Below are positions 4,220-7,852 of a stretch of DNA of 7,852 bases, in pieces. The stretch comes from Chlamydiota bacterium (lineage in GTDB: Bacteria > Chlamydiota > Chlamydiia > Chlamydiales > Rhabdochlamydiaceae). The position numbers were made by a program, and so were the translations under genes. The notes beneath the pieces are model-generated. The model searched no databases. It was given only the letters and a program-made list of their open reading frames with translations, and was not told the origin of the DNA. Each line of letters begins with the position of its first letter. Within the stretch, counting starts at the first letter, position 1. Location of the stretch: positions 1 to 7,852 of the forward strand of contig DAIEPN010000026.1 of assembly GCA_027348355.1 (NCBI GenBank), written 5' to 3'.

Positions 4220-7200
4220 TCAAGGGGTGCTCAAGCTGTACTTTGGATCTTTTATCGTACCTCGGACCTGCAATACGAATGGCTCCGTGATTTTAAGTGC
4301 CACGTTTTGTTTCATTTTCACATCGATGTATACATTCCCGTGGAAATCAATAAATGATTTTCTTTCAGAAGGAAATAAAGAAAACTCAGATCTCTTGCCT
4401 TCACTGAAAGAGTTCTTTAGTTCATCTAAATAGAGCTTCCTATTATGGGCTTGGCAAATAATTTCACCGGAAATAGGAACAAAAATCCCGAGATCAAAAC
4501 CTAAATTTTTAAGCATTTCCTTTGGGATAGAGAAAAACGAGGGCGTTTTCGGAGCTAAATTTGTAAAATGGGCGTAACCCTTGGCTGTGATGGAATCTAA
4601 ATCCCCTAAATGTCCCTTTATGTCAAAAAAGTCTATATGCCGCATCACAAATGGTTTAATCGATGTTTCCACAGCATATTTATTTTTTAGTTTAGTTGGG
4701 TGGAAATTTTGCACTTTCAAATGAGGAACACTAAAGGCCCATTCATCTTCCTGCTTTTCTACTTTTGCTTGTTTTACCGATACCTTCCCAGCAGGGTCGA
4801 TAATCTCTATATCTCGGATCAAAATGCGATCTTGCGCTACATCCACCAAGGAATGATATTTTTCAAATTTATACCCTAAGAGATCAAAATCCTCCCCTAC
4901 GAGCTTTCCTGAAAATTCGATTTGAGATAAGCCATTTTGCACAATTTTCCAATCTCCTTCGAGATGGAATCCTTTTCCAAGTCCCATTTTTTTCAATTCG
5001 ATAAAATCTTCTTTAGATAAAATCCCCTGCATACGATCTACATCAAAATGCATCTCGCCTGCAAATACGACGGGGTGCACACTATTTTGCGCTGCCTTTT
5101 GCTGCATATCGAGCGTAACCCCGAACAAAGTCCCTTTGATGCTCTTACAAAAGAAAGATTGATTTACCGGAACAAACTCCGCTGTAATTCCTGAGTTTTG
5201 TTCATACGAAGAGATCTGAATAAATAGTTTGGGTTCGCTTAAAAAGCTCATCTTCCCTTGTGCATTTAGCAAAATTTTATCGTAGAGCAACTTCCCATCG
5301 AAAAGGATATTTTGAGATTGGTATTTCCAAGACAGATCTTTTACTTCGATAGGAATACTTGTAAAAGCAATGTTTCCTTCTTTTAGTTTTCCTTTAGATT
5401 CGAGCTTATCCTCAGAAAAACGTGCACTACCTTCTCCTTCTATCAATCCTTTCCAAGCTACATTTTCAGCAAAAAATACGTATCCTGCCTTCTTTTGTAA
5501 AAACTCTTTGAGATAAGGAGAAAGAGAAAATTCTATGAGATCCACACCCCACTCATGAAAAGATAAAGAAGAAGAAAAGTTGTATATTTTGAACATGCCA
5601 AGAGACCTTCTTCCTACAAGATCTTCGACAACGAAAAGACCTTCATCAAATTTGATCCCTTGTTTTGGGCTTGCAGTAAAGGAAAGTTCTTTCTTTGTTT
5701 TAACTAGCATTTCATCTGATAGTTTTTCTGAAAAACTGAGGTGAACAAGTCCTTCTGCCTGCCATAGGTCGACCTTTTCAGAAAGATCTATCTGTACTTC
5801 TCCCAAACATTTCAAAACCCCTGGCAGCCTCTCATCTGTAGCATTGATCATGCAATTTTGAAGCATGATATTTGCTTTTTGCAGTTTTAGATCGAGAACT
5901 CCATTTGCTTTTACAGAGATCATCTCATTTACTGCTTCTGCGGAAGAAAAAGAAATAATATGATCTTTCTTTTGAATCATGGCCTTAGCAAATAAGTCAT
6001 CACACTCTAAACGATCTAAAGAGCAGATATTATTTACACTCATTAGAGATACAGAAAATTTATCTCTTGCTTTTCCTAATAGAAAAAGGTTCTTACCATG
6101 AGCTGAAAATCTCCAAGTTTTGGAAGGGGCATGATAAGAAATTTCCGATAAGAGCTTCCCATCCATTTTAGAGGACAAAAGAGCTTCTTTTACTTTTTCA
6201 TCTAGAGAAATTCCCGCCACATCATCTAAAAGCATGACAAGCTCCGGAAAGGTCGAAAGCGTTATCTCTGGATTCATTTTTAGAGTGCTGATCTCAAAAG
6301 AGGGAAGTAGTTTGAAAGAAGAGATGTTGCAAAACGTTCCTACAACATGTGTTTTGTCTCCAGAAAAAAGCACATCGATCTCATTTTTCTTTTGCTCCGC
6401 TTTTCCTACAAACCGTAAAATTTCTTTCTGATCTTGCAATACTTTAACATCAAATTGGGCATTTTGAGATAATCCATCAAAAATACACTTTTCTGCTTGT
6501 AAAATATAACCAGAAGATTTTTTCCAAGAAAGGTCTGCTATGACATCACTGAAAGATGTTTTCTGCGATTTACTATTATAAAAAGCTTTGACCTTCATAT
6601 TTTTTAAAGCAAGATCAGGTCCAATCGTCCAATCTCCTGATTGTAACACAGCTTGAAAGTTGCATTCTTTACCTAATTTATGGCTTGTAAGCATGCCTCT
6701 TCCTTGAATGTGCTTTCCTTCGCACTTATTGCCCTCATCAAAAATTTGTACTTCATGCAAAGGAAATTCCATAGACCAATTTTGTTCATGGAAAAAGTAG
6801 CGCAGATGTAAAAAATGATCTAATGATTCAGGAGAAAATTCAGGATCACCTAAAGTCGCTAAGGTGATTTTAGTAAGATGGTCCTGCCAAACTATCTCTT
6901 TTCCACCTAAGTAAATTTGTAAAACTTGAGGCGTAAAAGTACCCTCTAGAAAAAAAACTCCTTCCATCTTGGAAGTTGGAGAAAAGGATGTAATAAAAGG
7001 TGAAAGTAAATCCGAAGACAAATGGTTCATACGAAATCGGCCACCTTGGACTAAATCTTTTGATAACCAGCTTGATTCAAACAGACTTTTTTCAAAGAAA
7101 TCAGTTTTTAGATCGAGGGAAAACTCTAACACTTCAGATAGTTTCTTTTGCTGGAGGTCTTCTGCTGAATGAAAGCTTATATTGCCCGAAACCTTTTTTT

Positions 7201-7852
7201 TATCGGCTTCGAAATGAAATAAAGAAGTGATCTGCAGTTTTTCCTCTTTAGGTACATAAGAAGAAAACTGTGGAAGATGAGAACATAGCATTCTATGAAC
7301 ATCAAGAGTTGCTGCATTGATATGAGCTTTTACCAAAAAGTCCTTAGGCGAACCTTCCCCTTCTAGCAAGACCTGGCCTTCTCCTAGCTTCGCTTGAAAG
7401 TAAGAGGACTCTACCTTTTCCTTTTCCAAATGCAAACGAAAGAACACGTCTTTTAATGTATCCACCTGCTCGTCTGTATGAGAAAAATCAATTACACCTT
7501 CTCTACAATCTAGCTGAGCGCTCGATACCTTCCATGTATCTTCTTTACGTATGAGGTCTATATTTCCTTGCATTTCAGAAAAGAAAAAATCTTGATTTGC
7601 ACCTGTAAAATGCAATTTAATTTCACGTGCATGAAGATCTTCTAGTTTAAGTAGGCTCCATTTACTATCTTGCATCAAGGCTATACACTTTCCATCTACT
7701 ACTCCGCGTGACAACTTCGCATATTCTTGGAAAAGGGACAGCTGCAAAATATCTTCCATCAGGAATAAATGATCTGCAGTACAATTTTTGAAATCGGTTT
7801 CCAATCGATATTGTCCTTCTCCTTTTGGGCAAAGCGTGGCGAAAAGTCGAAG
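4220..7852 (-). CDS. Giant AsmA/TamB-like envelope protein, C-terminal 1210 residues (N-terminus beyond the right edge)
   Basis: The reading frame is open through the right edge: the 16 codons before the first possible start (TTG at 7804) contain no stop, so the gene is probably 5'-truncated by the window rather than starting at 7804. The visible 1210 residues are almost entirely short amphipathic beta-strands with repeated patterns such as L-x-x-x-G-x-L-x-x, with no catalytic motif and no clear membrane segment. Typical stretches are RILIRDIEIIDPAGKVSVKQA, EGDWKI followed by IEFSGKLVGEDFDLLGY, and the extreme C-terminus VLQVRGTIKDPKYSL. This style and ending are characteristic of the AsmA-like superfamily (AsmA, YhdP, TamB and DUF3971 proteins), which bridge the two membranes and move lipids or help outer-membrane assembly. 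An N-terminal membrane anchor is expected beyond the edge. The assignment rests on overall character, not a diagnostic motif. It appears to be the upstream gene of an operon with comF. Confidence 0.65.
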   Translation of the reverse strand, partial: LRLFATLCPKGEGQYRLETDFKNCTADHLFLMEDILQLSLFQEYAKLSRGVVDGKCIALMQDSKWSLLKLEDLHAREIKLHFTGANQDFFFSEMQGNIDLIRKEDTWKVSSAQLDCREGVIDFSHTDEQVDTLKDVFFRLHLEKEKVESSYFQAKLGEGQVLLEGEGSPKDFLVKAHINAATLDVHRMLCSHLPQFSSYVPKEEKLQITSLFHFEADKKKVSGNISFHSAEDLQQKKLSEVLEFSLDLKTDFFEKSLFESSWLSKDLVQGGRFRMNHLSSDLLSPFITSFSPTSKMEGVFFLEGTFTPQVLQIYLGGKEIVWQDHLTKITLATLGDPEFSPESLDHFLHLRYFFHEQNWSMEFPLHEVQIFDEGNKCEGKHIQGRGMLTSHKLGKECNFQAVLQSGDWTIGPDLALKNMKVKAFYNSKSQKTSFSDVIADLSWKKSSGYILQAEKCIFDGLSQNAQFDVKVLQDQKEILRFVGKAEQKKNEIDVLFSGDKTHVVGTFCNISSFKLLPSFEISTLKMNPEITLSTFPELVMLLDDVAGISLDEKVKEALLSSKMDGKLLSEISYHAPSKTWRFSAHGKNLFLLGKARDKFSVSLMSVNNICSLDRLECDDLFAKAMIQKKDHIISFSSAEAVNEMISVKANGVLDLKLQKANIMLQNCMINATDERLPGVLKCLGEVQIDLSEKVDLWQAEGLVHLSFSEKLSDEMLVKTKKELSFTASPKQGIKFDEGLFVVEDLVGRRSLGMFKIYNFSSSLSFHEWGVDLIEFSLSPYLKEFLQKKAGYVFFAENVAWKGLIEGEGSARFSEDKLESKGKLKEGNIAFTSIPIEVKDLSWKYQSQNILFDGKLLYDKILLNAQGKMSFLSEPKLFIQISSYEQNSGITAEFVPVNQSFFCKSIKGTLFGVTLDMQQKAAQNSVHPVVFAGEMHFDVDRMQGILSKEDFIELKKMGLGKGFHLEGDWKIVQNGLSQIEFSGKLVGEDFDLLGYKFEKYHSLVDVAQDRILIRDIEIIDPAGKVSVKQAKVEKQEDEWAFSVPHLKVQNFHPTKLKNKYAVETSIKPFVMRHIDFFDIKGHLGDLDSITAKGYAHFTNLAPKTPSFFSIPKEMLKNLGFDLGIFVPISGEIICQAHNRKLYLDELKNSFSEGKRSEFSLFPSERKSFIDFHGNVYIDVKMKQNVALKITEPFVLQVRGTIKDPKYSLSTP

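Overview
The window looks like chromosome from a member of the Chlamydiota. It is AT-rich, with short intergenic gaps and no mobile elements, RNA genes or CRISPR. The left half has a gene order that, from memory, matches the C. trachomatis segment around CT_272 to CT_276: the edge of the dcw (division and cell wall) cluster, a small orphan gene, a TPR gene, the second dnaA and a bactofilin. The DnaA sequence itself looks chlamydial. The genus cannot be fixed from the sequence; the comF and giant AsmA-like genes that follow may point to an environmental chlamydia rather than Chlamydia proper.

Layout: (1) 1-188, minus strand, the N-terminal 62 codons of mraZ, normally the first gene and transcriptional regulator of the dcw cluster, which runs off the left edge. 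(2) 189-455, a divergent intergenic region holding two MraZ-box-like arrays (GTGGGAA repeats at exact 10-bp spacing) in opposite orientation, one beside each divergent gene. (3) 456-1363, plus strand, a two-gene unit: a 169-aa protein of unknown function and a 131-aa TPR protein resembling SycD/LcrH-type chaperones. (4) 1364-1658, a 295-bp non-coding leader with T-tracts, an 11-bp direct repeat, a lone TGTGGGAA and a DnaA-box-like site in a small hairpin. (5) 1659-3498, dnaA followed 4 bp later by a bactofilin gene. (6) 3471-7852, minus strand, convergent with the bactofilin gene and overlapping it by 28 bp: a comF-type gene preceded by the C-terminal 1210 residues of a giant AsmA/TamB-like protein whose N-terminus lies beyond the right edge.

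The genes share cell-cycle and envelope themes: MraZ (control of wall and division genes), DnaA (replication initiation), bactofilin (cell shape) and an AsmA-like protein (probable envelope lipid transport or assembly). The most interesting signal is the second, inverted MraZ box in front of the divergent operon. It suggests that MraZ controls more than its own cluster here. A second point is that DnaA has K-T-H-S-T where the usual DNA-reading helix has R-D-H-T/S-T, so its box preference may differ from the standard one.
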